Source: Morganella morganii (GTDB lineage Bacteria; Pseudomonadota; Gammaproteobacteria; Enterobacterales; Enterobacteriaceae). Taken from it: 64,000 bases of DNA. Below the pieces are notes generated by a model. The model saw only the letters and a program-made list of their open reading frames with translations, had not been told where the DNA came from and did no database searches. Positions 21,545 to 31,068 of this stretch are shown piece after piece. The stretch covers positions 1,711,673 to 1,775,672 of the forward strand of contig NZ_NRQY01000001.1 of the NCBI RefSeq assembly GCF_003996855.1, in the 5' to 3' direction. How positions within the stretch are numbered: position 1 is the stretch's first letter; every line of letters begins with the position of its first letter. The position numbers were made by a program, and so were the translations under genes.

Positions 21545-23074
21545 ATGCAGGCGCCACTGACCGGAGCAAGACTGGCCTGGATGACAATCGCCCTGTCACT
21601 GGCGACCTTCATGCAGGTGCTCGACTCCACCATCGCCAACGTGGCGATCCCGACAATTGCCGGTAACCTGGGTTCTTCTAACTCTCAGGGAACCTGGGTG
21701 ATTACCTCATTCGGGGTGGCAAATGCCATCTCCATTCCGATCACAGGCTGGCTGGCCAAGCGGATCGGCGAAGTGCGTCTGTTTATGTGGTCGACGGCGC
21801 TGTTTGCCATATCCTCCTGGTTATGCGGTATTTCCAACAGCCTGGGTATGCTGATTTTCTTCCGCGTGATCCAGGGTCTGGTGGCAGGGCCGCTGATCCC
21901 GTTATCGCAAAGTCTGCTGCTCAATAACTATCCCCCGGCAAAACGTACCATGGCGCTGGCGCTCTGGTCGGTAACCATTGTTATCGCCCCGATCTGCGGG
22001 CCGATCCTCGGCGGTTATATCAGTGACAACTATCACTGGGGCTGGATTTTCTTTATTAACGTGCCGTTCGGGATTGTGATCATGATGCTGACCGCAAAAA
22101 CCCTGGAAGGCAGGGAAACCAAAACAGAAATCCGTCCGATTGATACCGTCGGGCTGATCCTGCTGGTGGTCGGGGTCGGTTGTTTACAGATTATGCTCGA
22201 CCAGGGCAAGGAGCTGGACTGGTTTAACTCAACGGAGATTATTGTCCTGACCGTGATTGCAGTGATCGCCATCGCCTTCCTGATAGTCTGGGAGCTGACG
22301 GATGACCACCCCGTGGTGGACTTATCACTGTTTAAGAGCCGGAACTTCACGATAGGCTGTCTCAGTCTCAGTCTTGCCTATATGCTCTATTTCGGTACCA
22401 TTGTTCTGCTGCCTCAGCTGTTACAGGGGGTATTCGGCTATACTGCCACCTGGGCAGGACTGGCTTCCGCGCCGGTCGGCATTCTGCCGCTGCTGATCAC
22501 CCCGCTTATCGGCAAATATGCCCATAAGGTGGATTACCGGATCATTGTGACATTCAGCTTCATTATGTATACCGTCTGCTTCTACTGGCGTGCCTATACC
22601 TTTGAGCCGGGAATGGACTTTGCCGCTGCTGCCTGGCCGCAGTTTGTGCAGGGGCTGGCGATCGCCTGTTTCTTTATGCCGCTGACCACCATCACGCTTT
22701 CCGGTCTGCCGCCGGAAAAAATGGCATCGGCATCCAGCCTGTCAAACTTTACGCGGACACTGGCGGGGGCTATCGGGACATCCATCACCACCACACTGTG
22801 GACGCAGCGGGAATCGATGCATCACGCCAATTTTGCTGAAAATATCAACCCGTTCAACCCGGATACACAGCAGATGTACCACACACTGGGTGAAATGGGG
22901 ATGTCACAGCAGCAATCGTCGGCCTACATCGCAAAAGTGATCACCGACCAGGGGCTGATTATCTCCGCCAATGAAATCTTCTGGCTCTCAGCCGGTGTCT
23001 TCCTGGTTCTGATGCTGCTGGTCTGGTTTGCCAAACCACCGTTTACTGCCGGTGGCAGCGGTGGCGCGCATTAG
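21545..23074 (+). CDS. emrB: Multidrug efflux MFS transporter EmrB (DHA2, 14 TM)
   Basis: EmrB is the inner-membrane proton-driven pump of EmrAB-TolC. It exports hydrophobic compounds such as CCCP and nalidixate in E. coli. The 509-residue protein has fourteen hydrophobic segments. It carries the family motif LDSTIANVAIPTIAGNLG in helix 1 and the antiporter motif C region VIAPICGPILGGYISD in helix 5. A terminator at 23084-23112 closes the operon. No luxS follows, unlike E. coli. Confidence 0.96.
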   Translation: MQAPLTGARLAWMTIALSLATFMQVLDSTIANVAIPTIAGNLGSSNSQGTWVITSFGVANAISIPITGWLAKRIGEVRLFMWSTALFAISSWLCGISNSLGMLIFFRVIQGLVAGPLIPLSQSLLLNNYPPAKRTMALALWSVTIVIAPICGPILGGYISDNYHWGWIFFINVPFGIVIMMLTAKTLEGRETKTEIRPIDTVGLILLVVGVGCLQIMLDQGKELDWFNSTEIIVLTVIAVIAIAFLIVWELTDDHPVVDLSLFKSRNFTIGCLSLSLAYMLYFGTIVLLPQLLQGVFGYTATWAGLASAPVGILPLLITPLIGKYAHKVDYRIIVTFSFIMYTVCFYWRAYTFEPGMDFAAAAWPQFVQGLAIACFFMPLTTITLSGLPPEKMASASSLSNFTRTLAGAIGTSITTTLWTQRESMHHANFAENINPFNPDTQQMYHTLGEMGMSQQQSSAYIAKVITDQGLIISANEIFWLSAGVFLVLMLLVWFAKPPFTAGGSGGAH

Positions 23075-23083
23075 AAAAAAGAA

Positions 23084-23112
23084 TAAAGGCACTGCGGTGC
23101 CTTTATCTTTAT
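23084..23112 (+). terminator. Rho-independent terminator after emrB
   Basis: TAAAGGCAC (23084-23092) pairs with GTGCCTTTA (23097-23105) around TGCG, followed by a T-rich stretch. Confidence 0.88.
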
Positions 23113-23492
23113 TTGTCATTTAAATAACAAAATTAAATATATTCACTCCGTGACTTATTAAACAATAATAAAACACAAGTTTATTAACAGAATAATTACT
23201 TGCTCTTAAAATCATTAAATTGTTATTCTTATTTCACCGCAGAAAAAGACACTTTTCAGCTGCGGTATTAATATCACGGATGATTATTTATATAACATTC
23301 ACAAGGGAGTGTGACCATGATTTAGCATCATTAATACGGTTTGCCATAATTTTTACTTTTAATGCATATTTTTGCACCATGCTCCGGCATGGTTTTTTTA
23401 TAATATTAATATCTGTTATTAATAGCAGTCTTTCCGGTACAGCCGGTATGATTGGCGCGCTGACAGACAGGTGAACAAATTGCAGGACATCC
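23113..23492. other. Gene-free AT-rich region with an internal terminator
   Basis: No convincing protein gene is present. A hairpin with arms CCGCAG (23237-23242) and CTGCGG (23260-23265), extended by AAAAG/CTTTT, lies upstream. A well-formed terminator lies at 23377-23399 (CCATGC, loop TCCG, GCATGG, seven T). The terminator belongs to no annotated gene, so the stretch is either a short non-coding RNA or an attenuated leader of the gene at 23493. Confidence 0.55.
23377..23399 (+). terminator. Orphan Rho-independent terminator
   Basis: CCATGC (23377-23382) and GCATGG (23387-23392) form a perfect six-bp stem with a TCCG loop, then TTTTTTT. The next gene starts 94 bp downstream. Confidence 0.8.
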
Positions 23493-23963
23493 ATGAGCGC
23501 ATTGTTAGATAAATTCATAAATCTCTGTAATATTCCGAAGTGGGATATTCATAACTACCTGCCGAGTAATCAGAATAAAAACCAGGATACCATACTGACG
23601 GATTATCATCTGACGCGAATTGCTGAGCATTATTATTTCCGTCATGATATCACAAGAGACATTTATTTGTGTTTACGGGGTGATGTTTACTTTTATATTC
23701 TTTCTGAATATCTCGATCAGGTCCATTGTGTACTGCCGTTATCACCGACAAATAATCTTCATCATCATATTTCAGAAAAAACATTCATGAATATCATTAG
23801 TCATAAAGGTGATGTTCTGATGGCGGGGAAGCTTTCCCTGGATGACGGTCTGATTAAAAGCTGGCGCCCGTTTGATACCTTTACCGGTGATATCGCCAGG
23901 TATCAGCGGGCACTGGACTCTGATGCCATCAAAAGCCTGCTGACACTTCATCTGATCAATTAA
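23493..23963 (+). CDS. Uncharacterised 156-residue protein
   Basis: I do not recognise this protein. It begins MSALLDKFINLCNIPKWDI and has no signal peptide or membrane segment. It is rich in His, Tyr and Asp, with a histidine cluster NNLHHHISEKTF. A well-spaced Shine-Dalgarno (GCAGGA) precedes the ATG, and the frame is open until a TAA just before a terminator. Codon use is more AT-rich than its neighbours, which hints at a horizontally acquired gene. It stands alone between emrB and the convergent yfiF. Confidence 0.7.
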   Translation: MSALLDKFINLCNIPKWDIHNYLPSNQNKNQDTILTDYHLTRIAEHYYFRHDITRDIYLCLRGDVYFYILSEYLDQVHCVLPLSPTNNLHHHISEKTFMNIISHKGDVLMAGKLSLDDGLIKSWRPFDTFTGDIARYQRALDSDAIKSLLTLHLIN

Positions 23964-23965
23964 AA

Positions 23966-23988
23966 AACCCGGCACACGCCGAGTTTTT
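23966..23988. terminator. Terminator shared by the 156-aa gene and yfiF
   Basis: AACCCGGC (23966-23973) faces GCCGAGTT (23978-23985) around ACAC. In the minus-strand RNA the one mismatch becomes a G-U pair, and the minus-strand T-run is six long. It therefore works best for yfiF. Confidence 0.8.
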
Positions 23989-24010
23989 ATCAATCATAAT
24001 CAGAAGTATA

Positions 24011-25099
24011 TCAGCTGACTTTATTCTGCTGCCACCAGCGCGCCAGGATAATCCCGGTTGCGACTGATACGTTCAGGCTTTCGACATTCCCCGTGCCGCC
24101 GACAGACAGGCGCATATCCCCGCCTTCCCAGACCGCGTCACTCAGGCCGTCGCTCTCTTCGCCCAGCACCAGCACCATTTTTGCAGGCAGTGTGGCTTTC
24201 GCCAGATCGGTGCTGCCTTTGTGGCTGGAGGTGGTGACGATGGCATACCCTTTTTTGCGGAATAAATCCAGCGTGTCGGTCAGACCATCCGCATCAATCC
24301 CGACCAGATGCTCAGCGCCACCTTCCGCAGTACGGACTGCCGCACCGGATTCCAGCACAGAAGCATCCTGGAGGATCACACCGTTGACACCGAAGTGAGC
24401 ACAGCTGCGCATAATACCGCCGAGGTTATGCGGATTGCCGACATTTTCCAGCGCCAGTACGCAATCCTGCTCACCGGCAGTTTCCAGATAAGTTTCCGCG
24501 CTCACACCGCCGCGTTTTTTAATCAGGAAGCAGACGCCGCCGTGATGTTCAGTACCGGATGCTTTTTCCAGCTCTTCCTCATCCACCACATGATAGGCTT
24601 TGCGGTTGGCTGCCAGCCATTTCAGGGCATCGCGGAAACGCGGTGTGACTGACTGAACAAACCAGGCACGCACAATACGCTCCGGGCGGCTGCGGAACAT
24701 CGCCTGACAGGCGTTTTCCCCGTAGATACGGGTCTCTTCCTGGCGCTGACGGCGCAGCTGTGCAGGATCGATCTGGCTTTTTCCGCTGATACCACCGTGA
24801 TCAGGAACCAGCGCTTCCCCGTCCTCTGACGGCTGGCGGGACACCGTTTTCCACGGTGAACGGCCGTCGTCGGAATAACTTCCCTGACCTCTGCGTTCGC
24901 CGCGATCACTGCGGTCACTGCGCTCGCCACGATTACCGCGTTCATTGCGATCCCCGCGCGGGCCGCGGCTGTTACGGTCACCGTGGTCAGATCCACGGCC
25001 ACCGCGTCTGTCTGATTTTTTCTGATCGTCCTGTTTGTCCTCACTTCGGACATACATCACTTTTACTTTGCCGTTTTTACCATTTAATGAGTCGTTCAT
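24011..25099 (-). CDS. yfiF: SpoU-family RNA methyltransferase YfiF
   Basis: This is a predicted SAM-dependent tRNA/rRNA 2'-O-methyltransferase. The C-terminal SPOUT knot is clear: [32 protein letters not shown] and [15 protein letters not shown]. The N-terminal ~90 residues are a low-complexity, Arg/Gly/Asp-rich tail with [12 protein letters not shown] repeats, longer than in E. coli, likely disordered and RNA-binding. I place the start at 25099 ([18 protein letters not shown]), which has GGGAG at good spacing and matches the E. coli N-terminus. A start at 25117 would add six residues. Confidence 0.93.
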   Translation of the reverse strand: MNDSLNGKNGKVKVMYVRSEDKQDDQKKSDRRGGRGSDHGDRNSRGPRGDRNERGNRGERSDRSDRGERRGQGSYSDDGRSPWKTVSRQPSEDGEALVPDHGGISGKSQIDPAQLRRQRQEETRIYGENACQAMFRSRPERIVRAWFVQSVTPRFRDALKWLAANRKAYHVVDEEELEKASGTEHHGGVCFLIKKRGGVSAETYLETAGEQDCVLALENVGNPHNLGGIMRSCAHFGVNGVILQDASVLESGAAVRTAEGGAEHLVGIDADGLTDTLDLFRKKGYAIVTTSSHKGSTDLAKATLPAKMVLVLGEESDGLSDAVWEGGDMRLSVGGTGNVESLNVSVATGIILARWWQQNKVS

Positions 25100-25186
25100 G
25101 TGTTTCTCCCACGCCATTTCCGGGGGCGAAGATTACCCGATATCGTCCGGACCTGCCGGTTACTGTCACCGGCCGCCCCCGCCGGA

Positions 25187-25205
25187 GGCGCTGAACTCAG
25201 GCGCC
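25187..25205. repeat. GC-rich hairpin between yfiF and tapT
   Basis: GGCGCTGA (25187-25194) faces TCAGGCGCC (25197-25205) with one bulged base, inside a very GC-rich block (25158-25212). It lies in the divergent promoter region. No function can be read from it. Confidence 0.4.
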
Positions 25206-25280
25206 CCCGCGAAAAATCATGCTATTGTGCAGCGTTAACAGTACAATGCATACTGTTTTTTGTGAAACCAGCCGATAAAA

Positions 25281-25985
25281 ATGAAGATCAATTCTGTTTA
25301 CCAGTTACGCCAGCGGCGTCTGGCACAATCCACCCGCATTTTCCGTGCCCGGGGATGCCGGGTAGTCCGTTGTAATTACTGCTTATTACCGGAAAAAAAC
25401 TGTTTGTGTGACACCATACAGACCCGGGATGCACGCAGTCAGTTCTGTCTGCTGATGTATGACACAGAGCCGCTCAAACCCAGCAATACCGGAAAGCTGA
25501 TCGCTGATGTCCTGCCGGACACACAGGCATTTCTGTGGTCGCGCACCGAACCGGACGACGCCCTGCTCACACTCCTGAAAGATGACACCCGTCAGCCATA
25601 CCTGATTTTCCCGCAGGCGTATGCCGCACCGCAGCGTCAGGTGTTCAGTGATGTACCGGAAAATACAAAACCGCCGCTGTTTATTCTGCTCGACGGCACC
25701 TGGCCGGAAGCCCGGAAAATGTTCCGCAAAAGCCCGTATCTCGATGATATCCCGCTGCTCTCCATCAATGATCTGGCTCAGAAGGATTACCTGCTGCGGG
25801 TCGCCGCCCGGGAAGATCAGCATTGCACCGCCGAAGTCGCCGCTGCGGCACTGATGATGGCCGGTGATACCGCTGCCGGAAAACAGCTGCTGGATCACTT
25901 CACCTGCTTCCGCCGTCAGTATTTGAAGGGTAAGTCACATCTTCCGGTGGTACAAATCAGAGCAGAGGAGCTGCTTTTAGGCTAA
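25281..25985 (+). CDS. tapT: tRNA-uridine aminocarboxypropyltransferase (DTW domain)
   Basis: TapT (YfiP) transfers the 3-amino-3-carboxypropyl group of SAM to uridine 47 in the variable loop of tRNAs (acp3U). The N-terminal region carries zinc-binding-type cysteines (CNYCLLPEKNCLC). The DTW-family motif appears as LLDGTWPEARKMFRKSPYL. Length is 234 (E. coli 232) and the start aligns with the E. coli protein. The patZ gene follows after 37 bp, the order seen in E. coli. Confidence 0.94.
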   Translation: MKINSVYQLRQRRLAQSTRIFRARGCRVVRCNYCLLPEKNCLCDTIQTRDARSQFCLLMYDTEPLKPSNTGKLIADVLPDTQAFLWSRTEPDDALLTLLKDDTRQPYLIFPQAYAAPQRQVFSDVPENTKPPLFILLDGTWPEARKMFRKSPYLDDIPLLSINDLAQKDYLLRVAAREDQHCTAEVAAAALMMAGDTAAGKQLLDHFTCFRRQYLKGKSHLPVVQIRAEELLLG

Positions 25986-26022
25986 ATTAAAGCACACGGG
26001 AATCCGGTCTGAGGAGAACACC

Positions 26023-28680
26023 ATGAGTCAGCGCGGCCTTGAAGCATTACTCCGGCCTCAATCCATTGCGGTTATCGGTGCATCCGAAAAGCCCAACCGG
26101 GCGGGTTCCCGGATGATGAGCAATCTGCTCAGCGGCGGTTTTGCCGGGCCGGTTCTGCCGGTCACGCCGTCACGCCGCTCAGTGCAGGGGGTGCTGGCAT
26201 ATCCGTCTGTCGCGGATCTGCCGCTGGTGCCGGATCTGGCCATTATCTGCACCCATTCCAAACGTAATACCGGCCTTCTGAATGAACTCGGTGAGCTGGG
26301 CTGCCGTGCAGTCATTATTCTCTCTGCCCCTGCATCACAGACAGCAGAGCTGAAACAGATCTGTCAGCACTATAATATCCGTCTGCTCGGCCCGAACAGT
26401 CTGGGGTTACTGGCTCCCTGGCAGGGGCTGAATGCCAGTTTTTCCCCGGTGCCGGTACTCAAAGGTAAACTGGCGTTTATTTCCCAGTCCGCCGCCGTTT
26501 CCAACACGATTCTGGACTGGGCACAGCAGCGGGAAACCGGTTTTTCCTGTTTTATTTCACTCGGCAGCAGCGCGGATATTGATATCGACGATATGCTGGA
26601 TTTTCTTGCCCGTGACAGCAAAACCAGCGCTATTCTGCTCTATCTCGAACATATTCATGATGCACGGCGTTTTATGTCCGCCGCCCGCAGTGCCTCACGC
26701 AACAAGCCGATCCTGGTGGTCAAAAGCGGCCGGACTCAGCGCGCGCAATTACTGACCGGTGAAACGCCGAGCCTGGATATCGCCTATGACGCGGCGATTC
26801 AGCGCGCCGGTCTGCTGCGGGTGCAGGACACCCACGAAATGTTTTCCGCCGTGGAAACGCTGACGTTTATGAAGCCGCTGCGCGGTGAACGCCTCGCTAT
26901 TATGAGTAACGGCGCGGCACCGGCGGCCATGGCGCTGGATGAACTGTTCCGCCGCAGGGGAAAAATTGCCGGTCTCAGCGACGAAAGCAGTGCCGCACTC
27001 GCGGCGGTGCTGCCGGATGATTTTGTGATAAATAACCCGCTGGATCTGCGCGATGATGCCACGGTGGATCGCTATATCGGCGCACTGAATATCCTGCTCG
27101 ACAGCCACGATCATGATGCTCTGCTGATCCTGCACTCCCCCAGCGCCATTGCGCCGGGCAAAGAAGCCGCAGCCCGGATTATTGCCGCCATTACACAGCA
27201 TCCGCGCAGCCGCTGGCTGACTATTTTCACCAACTGGAGCGGCGAATATTCCTCACAGGAGGCCCGTCGTCTGTTCGGCGAGGCGGGGATACCCACTTAC
27301 CGGACGCCGGAAGGTGCTGTGACGGCCTTTATGCATATGGTCGAATTCCGCCGCAACCAGAAACAGCTTGCGGAAACCCCCGCACTGTCCGAAGGGCTGA
27401 CTGCCAACCGGCAGCAGGCACATCACTGCATCGACAACGCCCTGCGCCGTCAGCACACCGTACTTGATACCTATGAAGTTGAACCGGTACTGGATGCTTA
27501 CGGGCTGAATATTCTGCCGACCTGGATAGCCCATTCTGCGGAGGATGCCGTTACCATTGCCGAAACACTGGGTTATCCGGTGGCACTGAAACTGCGTTCA
27601 CCGGATATCGCACATAAATCTGATGTACAGGGCGTAATGCTTTATCTGCGGGATAAACAGGAAGTCGCCACCTCAGCGGCAGCGATTATTGATCGTGTGA
27701 CACAAAATTTTCCCGATGCACAGATAGACGGGCTGATTGTTCAGTCGATGGCCAACCGCGCCGGGGCACAGGAACTGCGGATTGCCGTTGAACAGGACGC
27801 GGTTTTCGGCCCGGTGATTATGCTGGGTGATGCCAGCCGCCCGTGGGATGATGAATCTCCTGCGGCCATTGCCCTGCCGCCGCTCAATATCGCGCTTGCC
27901 CGTTATCTGGTCATTCAGGCGATTAAAAATAACAAACTGGCAGCCGGCAGTGCCCTGAATCCGCTGGATATCGCGGGACTGAGCCGGGTGCTGGTACAGG
28001 TATCCAACCTGATTATTGACTGTCCGCAGGTGGTGACACTCGATTTACACCCGCTGCTCGCCTCCGGTACGGAATTTACCATCCTGGATGCTACCATGAC
28101 GCTGGCACCGGCTGCCGGTGACGGCCGTCAGCGCCTGGCTATCCGCCCGTACCCGGCGGAACTGGAAGAGGATTTCCGGTTAAAAGACGGTGCAGTTGTG
28201 CATGTCCGCCCTATCCTGCCGGAAGATGAACCTTTACTTAAAGCCTTTATTGACCGCGTGACTAAAGAAGATCTTTATTACCGTTATTTCAGCGAAATCA
28301 GCGAATTTACCCATGACGACCTGGCAAAAATGACCCAGATTGATTATGACCGCGAAATGGCTTTTGTGGCGGTGGATACCGGCGGCCAGATTATCGGGGT
28401 TGCCCGCGCGATGTCAGACCCGGATAACCGGGAAGCCGAATTTGCTGTGCTGGTGCGGTCAGATATGAAAGGTAATACCCTGGGTTATCAGTTGATGAGT
28501 AAACTGCTTGCCTACACAAAATCACGCGGCATACTCCTGATGACTGCCATCACCATGCCGGAGAACCGCAATATGATCCGGCTGGCGAAAAAGCTCGGTT
28601 TTACCATCGAAACGCAATTTGAGGACGGTATCGTCAACCTGACTCTTCACCTCAATTCTGAAATGTCCGCAGCGCAATAG
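26023..28680 (+). CDS. patZ: Protein lysine acetyltransferase PatZ
   Basis: PatZ (Pka/YfiQ) acetylates lysines of metabolic enzymes such as acetyl-CoA synthetase. The first ~690 residues form an NDP-forming acyl-CoA synthetase-like part: CoA-binding domain from the N-terminus, succinyl-CoA ligase-like domain, ATP-grasp domain with LGYPVALKLRSPDIAHKSD. The catalytic GNAT domain occupies about 720-880 (VHVRPILPEDEPLLKAF, EFAVLVRSDMKGNTLGYQLM, with the acetyl-CoA-binding loop). Length is 885 (E. coli 886). A CRP-regulated promoter is known in E. coli; I did not find a clear site here. Confidence 0.95.
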   Translation: MSQRGLEALLRPQSIAVIGASEKPNRAGSRMMSNLLSGGFAGPVLPVTPSRRSVQGVLAYPSVADLPLVPDLAIICTHSKRNTGLLNELGELGCRAVIILSAPASQTAELKQICQHYNIRLLGPNSLGLLAPWQGLNASFSPVPVLKGKLAFISQSAAVSNTILDWAQQRETGFSCFISLGSSADIDIDDMLDFLARDSKTSAILLYLEHIHDARRFMSAARSASRNKPILVVKSGRTQRAQLLTGETPSLDIAYDAAIQRAGLLRVQDTHEMFSAVETLTFMKPLRGERLAIMSNGAAPAAMALDELFRRRGKIAGLSDESSAALAAVLPDDFVINNPLDLRDDATVDRYIGALNILLDSHDHDALLILHSPSAIAPGKEAAARIIAAITQHPRSRWLTIFTNWSGEYSSQEARRLFGEAGIPTYRTPEGAVTAFMHMVEFRRNQKQLAETPALSEGLTANRQQAHHCIDNALRRQHTVLDTYEVEPVLDAYGLNILPTWIAHSAEDAVTIAETLGYPVALKLRSPDIAHKSDVQGVMLYLRDKQEVATSAAAIIDRVTQNFPDAQIDGLIVQSMANRAGAQELRIAVEQDAVFGPVIMLGDASRPWDDESPAAIALPPLNIALARYLVIQAIKNNKLAAGSALNPLDIAGLSRVLVQVSNLIIDCPQVVTLDLHPLLASGTEFTILDATMTLAPAAGDGRQRLAIRPYPAELEEDFRLKDGAVVHVRPILPEDEPLLKAFIDRVTKEDLYYRYFSEISEFTHDDLAKMTQIDYDREMAFVAVDTGGQIIGVARAMSDPDNREAEFAVLVRSDMKGNTLGYQLMSKLLAYTKSRGILLMTAITMPENRNMIRLAKKLGFTIETQFEDGIVNLTLHLNSEMSAAQ

Positions 28681-28766
28681 CCAAAGACGGACAACGTGAT
28701 ATATGACACAGACTTAACCCTCACTTAAGCAGAAAGTGAATTGCTGCGCACAATCAGACAAACTGG

Positions 28767-28775
28767 TGATATAAT
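28767..28775 (+). promoter_or_regulatory. Extended -10 promoter upstream of pssA
   Basis: TGATATAAT is a perfect TGnTATAAT extended -10, ~90 bp upstream of the pssA start. No good -35 is visible at 17 bp. Confidence 0.55.
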
Positions 28776-28863
28776 CCTTTGATCTGTTCATCTTTTCATT
28801 ACCGGCCCGGTCTCTGTTATTCTGTCACCGCCGCCTATAACTAAAGAGATAATTCGCACTGTG

Positions 28864-30222
28864 ATGTTGTCAAAATTCAAATCCGCGAAACACCAACAGC
28901 ACCTTGCACAACTGCCGAAGTTAGCACAGTCAGCGGATGATGTTGAAACGCTGTTCCATACCCGCGACTTTAAAGGGCGTCTGTTAGCAGAAATTGCCGG
29001 TGCAAAAAAAACCATTTATATTTCTGCGTTATATATTGAGCACGATGATGCAGGCCGGGATTTCCTTGATGCTCTGTATGCCGCCCAAAAGGCCAATCCG
29101 GAACTGGATATTAAAGTCTTTGTTGACTGGCACCGCGCACAGCGCGGACGTATCGGCGCAGAAGCCAACGCCACCAATGCGGACTGGTATCATACTGTTG
29201 CCGCATCTCACCCGGATCTTCATGTCCCGATCTTCGGTGTGCCGGTGAATACCCGCGAAGCTCTGGGTGTTTTGCATCTGAAAGGTTTTATTATTGACGA
29301 CACGGTGATTTACAGCGGCGCCAGCATCAATAATGTCTATCTGTATCAGCATGATAAATACCGTTATGACCGCTACCACTTCCTGCGCAATCCGGAACTG
29401 GCGGCGGCAATGAAACTGTTTATTGATGAAACTCTGCTGCCGGAACCGGCAGTACAGAAGCTTGATACCGAAACGCGCGTGAAAACACCGGAGATCAAAA
29501 ACCAGATCCGCGATTTCCGCATGAAACTGCGCCATGCCGCATACCATTTCACCCCGCAGGCACTTCCTGATGATCAGCTGGCCGTTACGCCGCTGATTGG
29601 CCTCGGGAAAAAGAATATGCTCAATAACACCATTGAGCACCTGATGTGTTCCGCGCAGGAAAAAGTGGTTATCTGTACGCCGTATTTCAACCTGCCGTCA
29701 GCACTGGTGCGCATTATCAGCCGCCTGCTGCGGGACGGGAAAAAAGTGGAAATCATTATCGGCGATAAAACCGCGAATGATTTCTATATCCCGCCGGAAG
29801 AGCCGTTCAAAATTATCGGCGGCCTGCCTTATCTCTATGAAATCAATCTGCGCCGCTTTATGCAGCGTCTTCAGCGGTTCTCTGACAGTGAGCAGCTGAC
29901 CATTCGTCTGTGGAAGGATGATGACAACACCTATCACCTGAAAGGGATGTGGGTGGATAATCAGTGGCAGCTTATCACCGGTAATAACCTGAATCCGCGC
30001 GCCTGGGGGCTGGATCTGGAAAATGCGATCCTTATCCGTGATCCGAAACAGGAACTGCATGCACAGCGTCAGGAAGAACTGTCGGCTATCCGTACGAACA
30101 CAACCATTATCCGCAGCTACACTGAGCTGGATAATATCCGTGATTATCCGGTCAAAATCAAAAAACTGCTGCGCCGTCTGCGCCGCGTCCGTCTTGACCG
30201 CCTGATCAGCCGGATCCTCTGA
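28864..30222 (+). CDS. pssA: CDP-diacylglycerol--serine O-phosphatidyltransferase
   Basis: PssA makes phosphatidylserine, the precursor of phosphatidylethanolamine. It is the ribosome-associated, phospholipase D-like enzyme type. Two HKD-type motifs are visible: [22 protein letters not shown] and [24 protein letters not shown]. The start at 28864 gives [19 protein letters not shown] and 452 residues (E. coli 451). A GTG three bases upstream is less likely. Confidence 0.96.
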   Translation: MLSKFKSAKHQQHLAQLPKLAQSADDVETLFHTRDFKGRLLAEIAGAKKTIYISALYIEHDDAGRDFLDALYAAQKANPELDIKVFVDWHRAQRGRIGAEANATNADWYHTVAASHPDLHVPIFGVPVNTREALGVLHLKGFIIDDTVIYSGASINNVYLYQHDKYRYDRYHFLRNPELAAAMKLFIDETLLPEPAVQKLDTETRVKTPEIKNQIRDFRMKLRHAAYHFTPQALPDDQLAVTPLIGLGKKNMLNNTIEHLMCSAQEKVVICTPYFNLPSALVRIISRLLRDGKKVEIIIGDKTANDFYIPPEEPFKIIGGLPYLYEINLRRFMQRLQRFSDSEQLTIRLWKDDDNTYHLKGMWVDNQWQLITGNNLNPRAWGLDLENAILIRDPKQELHAQRQEELSAIRTNTTIIRSYTELDNIRDYPVKIKKLLRRLRRVRLDRLISRIL

Positions 30223-30230
30223 TTCAAACC

Positions 30231-30255
30231 TCCCGGCACCGGCCGGGATTTTTTT
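30231..30255 (+). terminator. Rho-independent terminator after pssA
   Basis: TCCCGGC (30231-30237) pairs with GCCGGGA (30242-30248), followed by seven T. Confidence 0.92.
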
Positions 30256-30277
30256 ATCTGTTCCCCGGAGTACTGTT

Positions 30278-30619
30278 ATGCCTGTGACGTTACGTACCTG
30301 TTTAGCCGTATCTTTCAGCCTGCTGCTGAGTTCCGGCTGTTCGGTGCATCTTGCCAATGACAGCTGGACCGGACGGGATAAAGCCCAGCATTTTGCCTTT
30401 TCAGCCGCAACGGCTATTGCCGCCAATGCGTATGGCGATCACCAGAACTGGCAGCACCGGCACAGCGCACAATTCGGCATCGGATTTTCTGTTGCGCTGG
30501 GAGCTGCCAAAGAATTTTACGACAGCCGCCCGGGCGGTACCGGCTGGAGTGTGAAAGATTTTGTCTGGGATATCGCCGGTGCTGTTGCCGGTTACAGTGT
30601 GTACCAATCGCTTAAATAA
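30278..30619 (+). CDS. yfiM: YfiM-family outer membrane lipoprotein
   Basis: This 113-residue lipoprotein has a lipobox LLSSGC with the lipidated Cys near residue 21. The short soluble domain begins [19 protein letters not shown] and includes GAAKEFYD and [14 protein letters not shown], the pattern of the YfiM/DUF2279-like family. It lies just after pssA, as in E. coli. The function is not known. Confidence 0.9.
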   Translation: MPVTLRTCLAVSFSLLLSSGCSVHLANDSWTGRDKAQHFAFSAATAIAANAYGDHQNWQHRHSAQFGIGFSVALGAAKEFYDSRPGGTGWSVKDFVWDIAGAVAGYSVYQSLK

Positions 30620-31068
30620 AAATCCGGTGACCGGACAGTGTTAATTTTGTGAGGAACATCATACATAAAAATGGTTTGTTACATTTAACCTTTCAGGTAT
30701 AACATCGCCCCGGAGAATTTAAACAAATAATAACTTTTCGATTTAAATAGTGTCGTTTATTTTTTATTCTGTTTTTATAACTAAAAATAAAATTAATACA
30801 ACGAAAGACATATTAATATGAAAATCATATTTTCATTATAACGCCGGCAGTAATAAAAAATAGAAATAAAAACAAATAAAGAATGAAAATAATATGTCTA
30901 GGTGCAAATACCTACATTAAAAATAAAATAATAACATATTCATGTCATTAGATTACCGCAATAAGAATCCCCTTATTTCCTTCGTAGTAAAAACCTCGTA
31001 ATTGATTGATAATCATAAATATCACACTCTCTTTGTTTTTACCTATATTCCGAATACAGGCTACTATT
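30620..31068. other. AT-rich upstream region of the autotransporter gene, no gene seen
   Basis: This 450-bp stretch is very AT-rich and has no credible ORF. GATAATCAT at 31008-31016 is the core of a Fur-like site, but the flanks match poorly. The base composition differs sharply from the flanking housekeeping genes, as is common around acquired surface-protein genes silenced by H-NS. Confidence 0.45.

Noticed and set aside
23220..23474. 84-codon ORF upstream of the 156-residue gene
   Set aside because: Starts with TTG without a ribosome site, runs through a strong terminator at 23377-23399, and an antisense ORF of similar quality overlaps it.
31006..31068. Earlier ATG for the autotransporter
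   Set aside because: Would place 21 residues before a complete signal peptide.
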